Positions 44,265-53,272 of a stretch of DNA of 64,000 nt are shown piece by piece. The DNA comes from DATAOG01 sp963757395 (GTDB lineage: Bacteria > Pseudomonadota > Alphaproteobacteria > Geminicoccales > Geminicoccaceae). The stretch's first letter is position 1. Each line of letters opens with the position of its first letter. Under the pieces are notes generated by a model. It made no database searches. It saw only the letters and a list, made by a program, of their open reading frames with translations, and was not told where the DNA came from. The stretch lies in NCBI GenBank assembly GCA_963757395.1, contig CAVWRK010000008.1, positions 186,001-250,000 of the forward strand. Reading direction: 5' to 3'. The position numbers and the translations under genes are program-made.

Positions 44265-44749
44265 GACGGTCCTTCGACACTCTCTCTGGTCTCTCAGCTC
44301 GACAGAAGGTTGGCCGCCGGGCCGCCCCGATCAATGGCGCCTGCCGCGCTGCAGCCATTCGGAAATGGCCGGCCTCGCCGCTCGTCAGCCGAACCATCAC
44401 GATGTAGCAAGAGCATCTCTGGGTGAAAATCAACGAGTGAGGTCGCTGAGGCGCGGCAGGACGGCCTGATTCGGGCCTGTCTCGATCTTGGGCGCAAGAT
44501 CCCCAACGCCGGCGCGTCCGCGCTCGCCGACCACCAGATCGGGCATGTTCACGTTCAAGAGGGCGGAGCGTCGCCGAGGTCAACGCTCCCGAAGGGCGCC
44601 GGCGGCGTCGAGCAGCTGCGGGACGAGGCTGGCGGGCGCAACCATTAGCGCTCGAGGGGGATCTCGAGCGCCCCCGACCTGCCATCCGAAGGCGCCCTCG
44701 CGGCGACGCCTTCGAGCAGGGGATGCTGGATCGCGGCTTCGGGCGCGGC
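44265..44749. other. 485-bp intergenic region with a 9-bp perfect hairpin
   Basis: It lies between the MFS start and the end of the secreted protein gene. GCGCTCGAG (44648-44656), loop GGGGAT, CTCGAGCGC (44663-44671) forms a strong stem about 80 bp downstream of the minus-strand gene and might help end its transcript, though no U-run follows. Nothing else recognisable. Confidence 0.4.
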
Positions 44750-45400
44750 TCACATCGGCGGTGAGGCGCCGTCCGTGCCGACGATCACGGCGAGCACCGT
44801 GTGGCTGCCGTCGGCCTCGTCCCGGACGACGATGAAGGCGTCTTTGCCCGCGGCCAGGACCGAGCGATCGGGCGCCTTCTCCAGGCGCACCACCGACAGG
44901 TCGTCGGGCACGAAGATGGTCTGGCTGCCTTCGGTCTTCTGGTCGCCCTGGCCCTGCAGGTAGCTGACCTTGATCTCGTGCTGATCGCCGACCGCCTCGA
45001 CCTCGGCGACGGTCGCGTTGGTCATCGTGTTGGGGTCCTTGATCAGGTCCCAGGGGCCGTGACCCTCGGAACTGCCGCGCAACTCGTCGGCGAAGATGTG
45101 CGCCTCGATCGCGACCCGCTTGCCGCCCGCATCGATCGAGGTCAGGCCGACGTAGTCGCCGGTCTTGATCTGATCGAGGCTGGCCGGCCGCACGACCAGG
45201 ACCCGACTGTCGTCCTTCAACGCGAGATCGAGGGTCTCGCCCTCGCGGGTCTTGACGGTCAGTGCCTGGTCGGCCACGGCCTCGAGGCTGCCCCGCACCC
45301 GATAGGGCTTCTGCTCCTGCGCCCCGGCCGGCGCCGCCGCTCCGAGCACGAGCGCCGCAGCCACGATCACGAACGTCCGCACCAAGTCCTGCCTGCTCAT
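44750..45400 (-). CDS. Secreted conserved protein of unknown function
   Basis: A 216-residue protein with a clear signal peptide (TFVIVAAALVLGAAAPAGA, cleavage near AQE). The mature region is a beta-rich domain: VRGSLEAVADQALTVKTREG, DLALKDDSRVLVVRPASLDQ, IKTGDYVGLTSIDAGGKRVA and IEAHIFADELRG, with EGHGPWDLIKDPNTMTNATV, and it ends VIVGTDGASPPM. I recognise this as a widespread alphaproteobacterial family often annotated only as hypothetical; the repeated OB-like pattern suggests ligand binding. GGGGAGG lies upstream of the ATG. Monocistronic. Confidence 0.75.
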   Translation of the reverse strand: MSRQDLVRTFVIVAAALVLGAAAPAGAQEQKPYRVRGSLEAVADQALTVKTREGETLDLALKDDSRVLVVRPASLDQIKTGDYVGLTSIDAGGKRVAIEAHIFADELRGSSEGHGPWDLIKDPNTMTNATVAEVEAVGDQHEIKVSYLQGQGDQKTEGSQTIFVPDDLSVVRLEKAPDRSVLAAGKDAFIVVRDEADGSHTVLAVIVGTDGASPPM

Positions 45401-45621
45401 CGAAATCCTCCCCGATGCGCGCGATCCGATCCCCGGTGCGCAACCACTAAGCTGACGCCCGCGTCGCTCGTCTATTCCATCGAAGCGGGCGGACCGTCGG
45501 GTCGCGTTCGCTGGCGGGTCGGCGGCTCGATCAGGCGCTCGGCCATCGATCTCCTGGTCGTCGGCGCCTCGACCGGCGGCTCGCGGCTGCCGCGCGCGGG
45601 TGATCCGGGCGGACCGGACCT

Positions 45622-47916
45622 TCAGCCGGCGCCGCTCTGCCCGAAGGCGAAGGGCGTCGGGTCGGCGAAGCGTCGCAGCACGTTGGTGGTCAGCCTGGCG
45701 AGGTTGTTGTCGAAGCGGTTCCAGGACAGGCTGCCGGCGTAGGCGATCGAGCCGGTCGAGAACACGGCACCCCCTTGCGGGGTCTCGAAGAACACGAGGT
45801 CGGCGTGGATCGCGGAACTCTGGATCGCGTCGGTCGCGCCATGCGGGATCCGCACCTCCTCGGCGACCAGCTCGTAGGTGTTGGAATGATTCTCCGAGCG
45901 GGCGACCACGAGCGCGTGCGGCGGCGTGCCGAGCGCCGGGTCGGTGCAGTCGATCTCGAGCCCGGCGGCACCCCCCTGGAGGACGCCGAAATCGCCGAGC
46001 AGCTCGTCCTCGACGCCCTCGAACATGAAGGCGACCCGCGGATCGTGGCTCGCCGGCGTGCGCCGGTAGTAGGAGCACTTGTCGAAGCCCTGGCTGATGA
46101 AGCCGACGCCGGCCAGCTGCTGCGGCGCCCGGCCCTGGCGGCGCCAGAGGCCGCCGTACTCGCCGGTGAAGCTGTGGTAATATTCGCCGGGCAGGGCGTC
46201 CCAGGCGCGCACCCCGCCCTCGGCCCGGCGCACCTCGATCACCCCGCGCCGGGTCGGGTGATGCGCGATCCGCCAATAGAAGCCGTTGCCGCCCATGTAC
46301 ATCAGCCGGCCGCCCTGGCGCAGATAGCCCTCGAGCCCGTCCAGCATGGCGGCGGAATCGTACTCGGGATGGCTGCCGGTCAGGACCACGGCGTAAGGCC
46401 GCAGCAGATCCAGGCCCTCGTCGTGCAGGTCCTCCTCGGTGATCACGTCGTAGCTGACGCCCTGGTGCTCCAGCCAGTCGATGATGAACAGATCGAGGTT
46501 GAAGTTCCAATGCCGGCCGGTCGGCTTGACGTTGGTCGCCGGCCGCAGGCGCGAGGAGTAGCAGACGCCGCTGCCGTCCGAGTGGCGGTCGTAGGTCGAG
46601 AGACCGACCTCGGGGTACTCCAGCAGCAGGCCGTCGACCGCGTCCATGATGGTCAACCGGCCATGGTAGAGCTCGGTCGCGAGCGAGGCGAAGCGGCCGC
46701 GGTTGTTGATGTAGGCGAGATAGGTCGCGGTCGCCGCGAGATAGGCGATCCTGCCGCGGCCCTGGGCGGGACTCTGGGCGGGACTCTGGGCGGGACTTTG
46801 GGCGCGCGGCGGGCGGACGAAGAACGGCACGTAGAACTCGGCCTCGTTGGCGGCGAGCCGCAGGGCGTAGACGCCGGAGCGCAGATCTCCCGGCAGCTCG
46901 ATCTCGAAGTCGGGCTGCCAGTTGGCATCCACGAGGTCGTCGTCGTGAAAGTGGATCGCGCCGTACTGCTCGGGCGCCCGGGTCCAGTCCATGACCGCGC
47001 CGGTCCAGTTGTGCCCGGTCATGGCGCGCGCCGGCAGGTTGACCGCGCTGCCGTGCAACCGGTTGGGCGATGTGTCGACCAGGGTCTCGGTCGGAATCTG
47101 GTGCGAGAAATCCCAGCGCGCGACCAGGGCGCGCTCGAGCCCCGCGGGCAGCGCGCCATCACCCGCGAGCGCCCAGACCTCGGCCGGCTCGAGCGCCCGG
47201 TTGGCGAGCCGCGGCCGGTCGAGCTTGCCATTGTAATGGCCGCCGGCCACCAGCCGGCCGTAGGCGGTCGGCGCCGCCGCCTCGCCCGCGTGCCAGGCCG
47301 CGAGCAGGAAGGGGCCGGGCCCGGCCTCGAGACCGACCGCGGTGGTCACCTCGGCACGCGCCGCCGCCTGACCCTGAAAGGTCCGATCGCCGACCGGCGC
47401 CTGCCAGACAACGAGGCGGCCGCTCGCGGCATCGAAGCTGCCGGCGACCAGGGACCAGCGGCGGACCTCGAGCGGCGCCGCCGTGGTCACGCTCGCGACC
47501 GCCTGGCCGTCGCCGAGCCTGAGCTCGAGCGCGCCCTGCTCGTCGAGGCCGAGCCCGAAGCCCCGCCGCTCGCTCTCCGACCAGGTCCCGAGCAAAGCCT
47601 GCCGGCGCCCCCCGGGCGTGGTCGGCCAGACGTAGGCCTGGAGGGTGAAGCTCCCGAGCCCGGCGATCAGCGGGTGGGCGTCGACGACGCCGAACGAGCC
47701 GATCGGGACCCTCTGGCGGCGCCCGGGGTAGCTGCGGTTGGCCGGATGCTCGATCCGCTCGGTCCGGAAGGGGGTCGCGAGCGGCCCGGCCTGCGGGTTG
47801 ATCAGGCGCACGAGCTCGGCGTCGTAGCGGGGCGCCCCGATGCAGCTGACCATGGCCCGCAGCCGCTCGCCCGGCGCGATGCTGATCGGATCGCAATAGC
47901 CGAGAATCGCGGTCAT
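45622..47916 (-). CDS. N,N-dimethylformamidase large-subunit-like protein
   Basis: A 764-residue protein matching the dimethylformamidase beta subunit in length and layout. The N-terminal part holds a jelly-roll/LamG-like domain (SFTLQAYVWPTTPGGRRQAL LGTWSESERRGF), followed by a short Ser/Pro/Ala/Gln tandem repeat (46768-46803), then the hydrolase domain (RIAYLAATATYLAYINNRGR, GLSTYDRHSDGSGVCYSSRL, NFNLDLFIIDWLEHQGVSYD, YAVVLTGSHPEY, MYMGGNGFYWRIAHH, SENHSNTYELVAEE). Characterised enzymes use a mononuclear iron held by two Tyr and a Glu to split dimethylformamide into dimethylamine and formate. Many homologues have unknown amide substrates. The candidate small subunit lies just upstream. Confidence 0.78.
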   Translation of the reverse strand: MTAILGYCDPISIAPGERLRAMVSCIGAPRYDAELVRLINPQAGPLATPFRTERIEHPANRSYPGRRQRVPIGSFGVVDAHPLIAGLGSFTLQAYVWPTTPGGRRQALLGTWSESERRGFGLGLDEQGALELRLGDGQAVASVTTAAPLEVRRWSLVAGSFDAASGRLVVWQAPVGDRTFQGQAAARAEVTTAVGLEAGPGPFLLAAWHAGEAAAPTAYGRLVAGGHYNGKLDRPRLANRALEPAEVWALAGDGALPAGLERALVARWDFSHQIPTETLVDTSPNRLHGSAVNLPARAMTGHNWTGAVMDWTRAPEQYGAIHFHDDDLVDANWQPDFEIELPGDLRSGVYALRLAANEAEFYVPFFVRPPRAQSPAQSPAQSPAQGRGRIAYLAATATYLAYINNRGRFASLATELYHGRLTIMDAVDGLLLEYPEVGLSTYDRHSDGSGVCYSSRLRPATNVKPTGRHWNFNLDLFIIDWLEHQGVSYDVITEEDLHDEGLDLLRPYAVVLTGSHPEYDSAAMLDGLEGYLRQGGRLMYMGGNGFYWRIAHHPTRRGVIEVRRAEGGVRAWDALPGEYYHSFTGEYGGLWRRQGRAPQQLAGVGFISQGFDKCSYYRRTPASHDPRVAFMFEGVEDELLGDFGVLQGGAAGLEIDCTDPALGTPPHALVVARSENHSNTYELVAEEVRIPHGATDAIQSSAIHADLVFFETPQGGAVFSTGSIAYAGSLSWNRFDNNLARLTTNVLRRFADPTPFAFGQSGAG
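46768..46803. repeat. Three-copy 12-bp tandem repeat coding Ser-Pro-Ala-Gln
   Basis: GGGACTCTGGGC-type units (plus strand) in tandem inside the dimethylformamidase-like gene give QSPAQSPAQSPAQ. In-frame, so copy-number change would only lengthen or shorten the linker between the jelly-roll and hydrolase domains. Confidence 0.6.
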
Positions 47917-48063
47917 GGTCGGCGGCTCCTCCAGCCGGGTCGGGTCGCGGACCCGCGACGCGGTGCCCGGCTCAGCGTTTGTGAGTCAATCGCGCCCGCG
48001 GACAGAATATCCATTGAAATCATTGGCGTTTTCGGACGCGGTCGCAGCGGTTCGGGCATTGTT

Positions 48064-48366
48064 TCAGTCGATCGGCAGCTGCCGACCGGTGAGCGCCTGC
48101 CAGCGCAGCTTGAACACGTGCCACTCGGCCGCCTCGAGGCTGGTGAACACGGTGTTGGTCAGCTGCGGCGGGCCCTTGGCGCCTGGTTGCATGAGCGCGA
48201 GGGTCCAGCGCTCGCCGCCCGCGCTCATGACCAGGGCGTGGAACGGCTCGGCGCCTGGCTTCCGCATCAGGTTGAGCAGGTACTGCAGGTCGGGACTGTG
48301 CTCGCCGTAAGGCCTGGCCTTGAACTCCCGGGCCAGGTCGATCCGGTTCGGGTCGATGTCGTACAT
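48064..48366 (-). CDS. Small protein, candidate dimethylformamidase small subunit
   Basis: A 100-residue soluble protein 147 bp upstream of the dimethylformamidase-like gene. It has LQYLLNLMRKPG, a central RWTLALMQP, and a C-terminal FTSLEAAEWHVFKLRWQALT GRQLPI. From memory, the alpha (small) subunits of dimethylformamidase share the pattern of an N-terminal LQ.xxNxxR helix and a C-terminal AEWxVFxxRWxxxTG segment; known ones are about 130 residues. The assignment rests on this and on gene order, so it is moderate. ATG at 48366. Confidence 0.55.
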   Translation of the reverse strand: MYDIDPNRIDLAREFKARPYGEHSPDLQYLLNLMRKPGAEPFHALVMSAGGERWTLALMQPGAKGPPQLTNTVFTSLEAAEWHVFKLRWQALTGRQLPID

Positions 48367-48992
48367 GGCCTTTCCGGCGTCTTGCCCAGCGCTCGTCGAT
48401 CCGCCAGCCTGATGGCGGACGCGCCCCCATTGCGGCCAAGCTAACCGGTTTGGCGGCGCCTGAAAAGCCGCGCCAGGGCTATGCTTTGCGCTCGGCTGGG
48501 AACCGGCGCCCGCTGCCCGCGGCGATCCGCGGACGCCGGGCGGTCGGCCTGGCCCGCAGCCCGACCGGCGCCTCCGGCGGTCGATCAGGCTGCTCCGGTC
48601 GAGCGGCGCCCGCACGCCGTCTGGCGACGAGCAAAGGGCGCCGGCAGGGAGCGGTCGTTCGGCGGCTGCCCTGAGGTCACAGCCGGGACGATGGCGCCAG
48701 CGAGTGCGAGCCATCGAGTGGACCGCGCCGTGGCTGCGATGCCGTGAACAACATGGAACCGCTCAAACCATCCGACGCCATGACGATGCCATGACGATGC
48801 CGGCTGCCATGCCGAGCTCGGAGAGAACCTTGATCCTGGCCCAGGTCCGCAGGTTGGGCCCGCGCCGCACAGCCAGCCGATGGTCGCCCGCGGCGCCGAC
48901 CGTTAACCATCTCTTAACACTCGCGTCCGAATGTAGGCCGACGCCCGCGGTGTACGCGGGCCGAGGGTCAATTCCAGCGAGAGTGTCGGACC
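48367..48992. other. 626-bp intergenic region upstream of the bactofilin gene
   Basis: The minus-strand small protein gene and the plus-strand bactofilin diverge from it. It holds two abutting 11-bp CATGACGATGC repeats (48779-48800) and a perfect CtrA-type site at 48903-48917. No gene is seen. Confidence 0.5.
48903..48917 (+). promoter_or_regulatory. CtrA-type binding site upstream of the bactofilin gene
   Basis: TTAACCATCTCTTAA fits the alphaproteobacterial CtrA consensus TTAA-N7-TTAA exactly, 75 bp before the ATG. Cell-cycle control of a bactofilin by CtrA would fit the known role of bactofilins in cell shape and stalk/pole work. Confidence 0.55.
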
Positions 48993-49547
48993 ATGCTCTT
49001 CAAGCAGCCCACGCGTGCCGATCAGCCGCCGAGCGCCGGCGCCGACCGCCTGTCCGCGACCAGGCCGCCGCTGCCGGCGGCGGCGCCCATGAGCGGGGCC
49101 GCGGCCGGGGCACCCGACCGCCCGGCGGCGCAGGGCCGCTTCGCCGTCGATGACAGCGAGACCGACAAGCGCCTGATCGTCGGCGAAGGCATCCAGCTCA
49201 AGGGCGAGATCACCGCCTGTGAGCGGCTGATCGTCGAGGGCCAGGTCGAGGTCACGATGAACGCCACGCGCGCGCTCGAGATCAAGCCGACCGGACATTT
49301 CATCGGCAGCTGCGAGGTCGAGGAAGCCGAGATCAGCGGCATCTACGAGGGCGACCTGTCGGTGCGCAACCGGCTGGTCGTGCACAAGGGCGGCCGGGTG
49401 GTCGGCAAGATCAGCTATGGCGAGCTCGAGCTCGAGCGGGGCGGCGAGATCGCGGGCGAGCTGAGCGTGCGCAATCGCCAGCGCAGCCAGGCTTCGGCTT
49501 CGCCCGCGGGGCCCAAGCCCGGCCAGCGCAACGTCGTCGCCGCCTGA
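48993..49547 (+). CDS. Bactofilin (polymer-forming cytoskeletal protein)
   Basis: A 184-residue protein. Disordered Pro/Ala-rich N-terminus (about 1-50), a right-handed beta-helix bactofilin core (RLIVGEGIQLKGEITACERL, IVEGQVEVTMNATRALEIKP, GHFIGSCEVEEAEISGIYEG, RNRLVVHKGGRVVGKISYGE) and a short disordered tail. Bactofilins polymerise into filaments at the inner membrane and localise cell-wall enzymes or polar structures. The preceding CtrA site suggests cell-cycle timing. Alphaproteobacteria usually have one to three; which paralogue this is cannot be told. Confidence 0.9.
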   Translation: MLFKQPTRADQPPSAGADRLSATRPPLPAAAPMSGAAAGAPDRPAAQGRFAVDDSETDKRLIVGEGIQLKGEITACERLIVEGQVEVTMNATRALEIKPTGHFIGSCEVEEAEISGIYEGDLSVRNRLVVHKGGRVVGKISYGELELERGGEIAGELSVRNRQRSQASASPAGPKPGQRNVVAA

Positions 49548-50273
49548 CCGGGAGCGTCCGGGCCGGGCCGGCGGGGGCCGCCTCGAGGAGCGCGCCGACG
49601 GCCGACCTTGACGGCGCCCGGCGGCCGTCAGCCGACCTCGGCTGACGCCACGGCGAGCAGCTCCCGAGCCACGTCTCTGGCAGGCTGCGGACCGAGGTGC
49701 GACCGCCGCGGCGGCGCAACTCTTGCGGGCCGCGCAGGGGCGAGGCGGGCTGCGATGCCCTGCATCGTGAGCGCCGGAGGAATACCGCCACGGCCGAACA
49801 GCGCGACGTGCGGTCCGGTTCACTGGGCCAAAGCTTTGCCGGGAGCTGTTGGTCGCCGGCCCCGCGGAGGCCCGGAGCGGTGATCAGCGGGGCTCGGGAG
49901 CGGCGATCGGATCAATGAGCAGCGAGGCCTGAGAGCGGTGACCGGATCCGCCACCAGCAGGGCCTCAAAGTGGTGACCGGATCAGAGAGCGGCGGGGCCT
50001 GGGAGTGGTGGTCGGATCCGTGAGCAGCGGGGACCGGAAGCGGTGGTCGGACCGGTGAGCAGCGGGGCTTGGGGGTGGTGGTCGGATCCGTGAGCAGCGG
50101 GGCCTGGGAGCGGTGATCGGATCAGCGATCAGCGGGGGACGCGGTGGACATCGCCGGCCGGCTCGATTCGAGAGCGAGATCGGGCCGTTCGACGATGATG
50201 GGCGAGGCGCCACCGGGTCCCGCCAGAGTTGGTCATGAGTGGTCAATGCGCGTCGAGCCGGGCGCCGATCGCC
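49548..50273. other. 726-bp region between two converging genes, mostly tandem repeats
   Basis: The first 320 bases are GC-rich without gene features. Bases 49873 to about 50140 are the 35-bp tandem array listed separately. Long frames that cross it (for example 49965-50246 minus) simply translate the repeat. Confidence 0.6.
49873..50140. repeat. Tandem array of about 7.5 copies of a 35-bp repeat
   Basis: The word CGGATC (or a one-base variant) recurs at 49873, 49908, 49943, 49978, 50013, 50048, 50083 and 50118, exactly every 35 bases. The unit is approximately CGGATCCGTGAGCAGCGGGG then CCTGGGAGCGGTGGT, imperfectly conserved. There are no spacers, so it is not a CRISPR; 35 is not a multiple of three, so it is not coding. 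Best read as a minisatellite or protein-binding array in the shared 3' region of two converging genes. Confidence 0.85.
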
Positions 50274-51293
50274 TCAAAGTTCGGCGTCGGGCGGGCGGAG
50301 GCCGAAGGCGTCGGCGAGCAGCTCGTAGGAGCGCTTGCGGGCGGCGTGCTCGAAGATCGCCGTGGTGATCATGAGCTCGTGGGCGCCGGTCGCCGCGGCG
50401 AACGCCGTCAGGCGCTCCTTCACGGCCGCCGGGCTGCCGACGAACAGGCGACTCCGGTTCGCGACCCGGGCCGCCTCCTCGGCGGGTGACCAGGCGTAAG
50501 CCTGCGCCTCCTCGGGGCTGACCAGCGGCCGGTAGTCGCCCTGCGCCCGGCGCACGTAGTTGAAATCGAGCGTCGAAGCGAGGCGCTCCGCTTCGGCATC
50601 GGTGTCGGCGGAGACCACCGCGGTCGCCAGGATGGCGTGCGGTCGCTCGAGCCAGACCGAGGGCCGGAAGCCCGCGAGGTAGCGGCCGATCGCATCGGCG
50701 GCGTCATGGTGGGCGAAATGGTGGGCGAAGGCGAAGCCCATGCCGACCGAGGCCGCGAGCTCGGCGCTGTAGTCGCTCGAGCCGAGCAGCCAGATCGGCG
50801 GCACCTCGACGTCCTCGGGCATGACGTGGATGCGCTGGAACGGATGGCCCTCGGGAAAGGTCCGCAGCTTCCAGCAGAGAAGCTCCTGGAAGCGTTCGAG
50901 AAAATCGTCGTCGGCGCGGACCTCCTGGCGGTGCCGGAGCGCCAGCGAGGTCAGGCGATCGGTGCCCGGCGCCCGGCCGATGCCGAGGTCGATCCGGCCG
51001 GGATGGAGCGCCTCCAGCACCTTGAAGCGCTCGGCGACCATCAAGGGCGCGTGGTTGGGCAGCATCACGCCGCCGGCGCCGACCCGGATGTGCGTCGTCG
51101 TGGCCGCGATCTGGCCGATCATGATCTCGGGCGCGCCGCTCGCGACCGAGGGCAGATTGTGGTGCTCGGCGACCCAGTAGCGGGTGTAGCCGAGCCGGTC
51201 GGCGAGGCGCGCCAGATCGAGGCTGTTGCGGATCGCCGCCGCGGCGCCCGTGGCCGTGGTGACGAAGGAGAGATCGAGGACGGACAGCTGCAT
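50274..51293 (-). CDS. Luciferase-like monooxygenase (LLM class flavin-dependent oxidoreductase)
   Basis: A 339-residue TIM-barrel flavoenzyme. Typical blocks are ADRLGYTRYWVAEHHNLPSV, IRVGAGGVMLPNHAPLMVAE, DLGIGRAPGTD and PPIWLLGSSDYSAELAASVG MGFAFAHHF, ending LMITTAIFEHAARKRSYELL. It matches the YhbW/MsnO8-type group, whose members use reduced FMN or F420; the substrate is not determinable. No strong ribosome site lies before the ATG at 51293. Divergent from the ABC protein. Confidence 0.88.
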   Translation of the reverse strand: MQLSVLDLSFVTTATGAAAAIRNSLDLARLADRLGYTRYWVAEHHNLPSVASGAPEIMIGQIAATTTHIRVGAGGVMLPNHAPLMVAERFKVLEALHPGRIDLGIGRAPGTDRLTSLALRHRQEVRADDDFLERFQELLCWKLRTFPEGHPFQRIHVMPEDVEVPPIWLLGSSDYSAELAASVGMGFAFAHHFAHHDAADAIGRYLAGFRPSVWLERPHAILATAVVSADTDAEAERLASTLDFNYVRRAQGDYRPLVSPEEAQAYAWSPAEEAARVANRSRLFVGSPAAVKERLTAFAAATGAHELMITTAIFEHAARKRSYELLADAFGLRPPDAEL

Positions 51294-51444
51294 GGCTCAG
51301 ATCTGGACCGTCCAGCACCCCGAGGCAACCGGCTCGATGGTCGCAAGCGATCGCGCGATCCAGATGCTAGGATGGCGGCGGAGCCGCAGCGGGCGAGGCC
51401 CGGCAGACGGACGATTCGAACGCGCAGGGGGACGCCAACCAGCG

Positions 51445-53256
51445 ATGCAGCGGGACTCTGGAGAACCACAGCCGACGCAAGGACCGGCCGGCGGAGCGGG
51501 TGACGGCGTCGTCGCCCAGCTCATGTCGCTCGCGCGTGCGCTCGGCGGCTCGGGCTGCCGGCGCCAGCTCGGTCTGCTCGCCGGCGGGATCGTGCTCGTC
51601 ATCTGCGTCAACACCGCGGCGCAGATCCGGCTCAACCGCTGGCAGGGCGCCTTCTACGACGCGCTCGAGCAGAAGCACATGCCGGCATTCGCCTGGCAGC
51701 TCCTGGTGTTCGCGGTCATCGTCGGCGTCCTTCTGGTCCTGGTCGTGGGCCAGACCTGGCTGCAGGAGATGATCAAGGTCAGGCTGCGGGAATGGCTGAC
51801 CTATGAGCTGATCGACCAGTGGCTGGCGCCCAAGCGCGCCCATCTGCTCTCCTTCGCCGGCCCGGTCGGCGTCAATCCCGACCAGCGCATCCACCAGGAC
51901 GCAATGCACCTGACCGAGCTCACGACGGTGCTCGCCATCGGTCTGCTGCAATCGTCCCTGCTCCTGGTCAGCTTCGTCGGCGTCCTCTGGCTGCTGTCGG
52001 AGCAGGTCGTGTTCGCGTATGGCGGGCACAGCTTCGCGATCCCGGGCTACATGGTCTGGTGCGCGCTCACCTACGCAGCCGGAGGCTCCTGGCTCGCCTG
52101 GCGGGCCGGTCGCCAGCTGATCCCGCTCAACGCCGAGCGCTACGCCCGCGAAGCCGAGCTCCGCTTCGCCCTGGTCCGGACCAACGAGCACGCCGAAGGC
52201 ATCGCCCTCTACGGCGGCGAGGCGGACGAGCACCGGATCCTGGGCGGCGAGATCGAGCGGGTGGTGGCCATCATGCGGCGGCTCGTCTACGGCCTCGCCC
52301 GGCTGACCTGGGTCACCTCGGGTTACGGCTGGCTGGCGCTGGTGGTCCCGATCCTGGTTGCGGCGCCCGGCTATTTCGACGGGCAGTTGAGCTTCGGCGG
52401 CTTGATGATGGTGGTCGGCGCCTTCAATCAGGTGCAGCAGTCGCTGCGCTGGTTCGTCGACAACTTCTCGCAGATCGCCGACTGGCGCGCGACGCTGCTG
52501 CGGGTCGCGGCGTTGCGTGACGCCCTTTTGGCGATCGAGACGCTCGGCGAGGACCGGGGCCGGATCGCGGTCACCGAGCAGGCAGACGGCAACCTCGTCC
52601 TCGAGGATCTGAGCATCGCGCTCGGCGACGGCTCGGCCACGCTCGACCAGCCGCGCATCGAGGTGGCACCCGGCGAGCACGTCCTGATCGCCGGCGACGC
52701 TGGCGCCGGCAAGAGCACGCTGTTCCGGGCGATCGCGGGGCTTTGGCCCTGCGGCACGGGCACCGTCCAGTTGCCGCCGCGGCCGAGCGTGATGTTCATG
52801 CCGGAGCGGCCCTATCTTCCGCTCGGGACCTTGCGCGCCGCCGTGACCTATCCGGGCCGACCCGGCGATTTCGACGACGCCGCTGTCCGCTCGGCGCTCG
52901 AGCGGGTCGGCCTCGATCGCCTGGTCGCGGACCTCGATCGCGAGAACCGGTGGGACAAGGATCTGCCGCTGGACGAGCAGGAACGCCTGGCCTTCGCCCG
53001 CGTCCTCCTGCACCGGCCAGGATGGGTGCTGCTCGACGCTGCCATGGGCTCGCTCGACGCCAAGGGCCGAAAACTCATGCTTTCCCTGTTCGAAAAGGAG
53101 CTGGCCAGCACCGCCGTGATCAGCCTCGGCCGCGAGCCCGCCAGCGACCATTTCTACACCCGGAGGCTGAAGCTCGTCCGCCGGCCCGGCGGCGCCCCTC
53201 TCCGCCTCCATCCGCGGCCGTCGCCGGTACCGGCGGCGGTTGGCATCGCTTCCTGA
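51445..53256 (+). CDS. SbmA/YddA-type ABC protein (membrane + ATP-binding) with degenerate ATPase motifs
   Basis: A 603-residue fused permease-ATPase of the YddA/BacA-like family: six membrane spans (LGLLAGGIVLVICVNTAAQI, LVFAVIVGVLLVLVVGQTWL, later YGWLALVVPILVAAPG), the family marker RLNRWQGAFYDALEQ, and an ATP domain. Walker A is intact (GDAGAGKST, about residues 417-425). However, the signature reads LPLDEQERLA instead of LSGGEQQR, Walker B is LLDAAMGSLD with Ala where the catalytic Glu should be, and the H-loop position is Arg (ISLGREP) instead of His. It may bind but not hydrolyse ATP efficiently. Starts at an ATG after AGGGGG, 16 bases away; start is uncertain. Followed by the GH144-like gene after 16 bp. 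Confidence 0.82.
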   Translation: MQRDSGEPQPTQGPAGGAGDGVVAQLMSLARALGGSGCRRQLGLLAGGIVLVICVNTAAQIRLNRWQGAFYDALEQKHMPAFAWQLLVFAVIVGVLLVLVVGQTWLQEMIKVRLREWLTYELIDQWLAPKRAHLLSFAGPVGVNPDQRIHQDAMHLTELTTVLAIGLLQSSLLLVSFVGVLWLLSEQVVFAYGGHSFAIPGYMVWCALTYAAGGSWLAWRAGRQLIPLNAERYAREAELRFALVRTNEHAEGIALYGGEADEHRILGGEIERVVAIMRRLVYGLARLTWVTSGYGWLALVVPILVAAPGYFDGQLSFGGLMMVVGAFNQVQQSLRWFVDNFSQIADWRATLLRVAALRDALLAIETLGEDRGRIAVTEQADGNLVLEDLSIALGDGSATLDQPRIEVAPGEHVLIAGDAGAGKSTLFRAIAGLWPCGTGTVQLPPRPSVMFMPERPYLPLGTLRAAVTYPGRPGDFDDAAVRSALERVGLDRLVADLDRENRWDKDLPLDEQERLAFARVLLHRPGWVLLDAAMGSLDAKGRKLMLSLFEKELASTAVISLGREPASDHFYTRRLKLVRRPGGAPLRLHPRPSPVPAAVGIAS

Positions 53257-53272
53257 CCGGGTGGACCGCACC

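Noticed and set aside
45775..48444. An 889-residue plus-strand frame across the dimethylformamidase-like gene
   Set aside because: It overlaps the convincing minus-strand enzyme and shows only shadow-frame composition.
49873..50140. Regularly spaced repeats, considered as a CRISPR array
   Set aside because: The 35-bp units abut one another with no spacers, are imperfect, and no cas genes are near; this is a tandem repeat.
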